From Anaerolineae bacterium (GTDB taxonomy: Bacteria; Chloroflexota; Anaerolineae; Aggregatilineales; Phototrophicaceae), in the NCBI GenBank assembly GCA_022824365.1, contig JAJEAA010000028.1, forward strand, positions 186,001 to 250,000: a DNA stretch of 64,000 bases, given 5' to 3'. Shown one piece after another: positions 63,984-64,000 of the stretch; position 1 is the first letter of the stretch; each line of letters starts with the position of its first letter. The notes beneath the pieces were generated by a model. The model worked only from the letters and a program-made list of their open reading frames with translations, was not told the origin of the DNA and ran no database searches. Both the position numbers and the translations under genes were made by a program.

Positions 63984-64000
63984 ATGACCGAATCATACGA
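63984..64000 (+). CDS. Start of a further gene in the MoxR-DUF58 operon, cut by the window end
   Basis: AAGGA about nine bases before ATG, then MTESY before the sequence ends. The third gene of such operons is commonly a transglutaminase-like membrane protein; nothing more can be read here. Confidence 0.45.

Noticed and set aside
62891..63985. Open frame of 364 codons on the minus strand opposite the DUF58 gene
   Set aside because: The plus-strand DUF58 protein has its signature motif and operon partner; the opposite frame shows no recognisable protein.
1..64000. Mobile elements, prophage, defence systems, CRISPR and rRNA
   Set aside because: No transposase, integrase, phage structural gene, Cas gene, restriction enzyme, inverted-repeat-bounded element or rRNA segment was seen on either strand.

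Overview
The window (about 55% GC by eye, densely coded, no rRNA, CRISPR array, transposase, integrase or phage gene seen) looks like a chromosomal segment of a bacterium of the phylum Chloroflexota, probably an Anaerolineae-like lineage. The basis is the mix of gene families: a mevalonate route built around isopentenyl phosphate kinase, a UgpC/MalK-type transporter ATPase without permeases, many secreted bacterial-SH3 and LysM proteins, HEAT and TPR proteins, a polyphosphate glucokinase, a roadblock protein and an L,D-transpeptidase, with no outer-membrane machinery. The taxonomic call is inference.

Layout. 1-1.25 kb: the end of a thiolase-fold gene and a DUF35 OB-fold partner whose zinc-ribbon half lies in a separate overlapping 53-codon gene. 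1.3-2.5 kb: transporter ATPase. 2.6-10.3 kb: cinA facing a minus-strand run (PrsW-like membrane protein, small anchored protein, large secreted protease-fold protein, TlyA methyltransferase, LepA); the two protease-like proteins appear to have lost catalytic residues. 10.4-15.8 kb: an oligopeptide-type binding lipoprotein, then the isoprenoid cluster (IPK, mevalonate kinase, a decaprenyl-phosphate phosphoribosyltransferase-like UbiA protein, and a divergent mevalonate-phosphate decarboxylase). Type-2 IPP isomerase is at 48.3 kb. Together these fit the phosphomevalonate-decarboxylase/IPK branch of the mevalonate pathway described in Roseiflexus. 15.8-25.8 kb: RseP-like site-2 protease with a HEAT protein, an SCP2 protein, a run of SH3/LysM envelope proteins, an A-type Fe-S carrier, a TPR protein and a YigZ/IMPACT protein. 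26-30.2 kb: PhyH dioxygenase, tRNA-Glu(CTC), TrpS, SmpB, a TPR membrane protein and tRNA-Leu(GAG).

30.2-35.3 kb: plsX-fabF-trmFO-hflX, fatty-acid synthesis joined to tRNA and ribosome maintenance. 35.3-37.5 kb: secreted propeller and a THUMP RNA methyltransferase. 37.5-47.2 kb: a plus-strand glycan/envelope cluster: propeller lipoprotein, a glycoside-hydrolase-fold domain fused to an O-antigen-ligase-like membrane domain, a UDP-glucuronate-decarboxylase-like enzyme, a second ligase/polymerase, GtrA, a GT4 glycosyltransferase and an unknown membrane protein. 47.2-54.3 kb: DinB, acyl carrier protein, IPP isomerase, HemW, a PP2C phosphatase followed by an orphan response regulator, a small unknown protein, a flavin reductase and polyphosphate glucokinase. 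54.5-64 kb: L,D-transpeptidase, pheA-asd, Hsp20, an adenosine-deaminase-fold protein without its metal ligands, CTP synthase, a roadblock protein, and the start of a MoxR-DUF58 operon that runs off the end.

The most unusual theme is the number of enzyme folds that keep their scaffold but appear to have lost catalytic residues: adenosine deaminase, trypsin-like protease, PrsW-like protein, CinA amidase domain, glycoside hydrolase, thiolase histidine and zinc ribbon. Several recognisable sigma-70-type promoters and rho-independent terminators are listed. No stretch longer than 300 bases lacks a gene.
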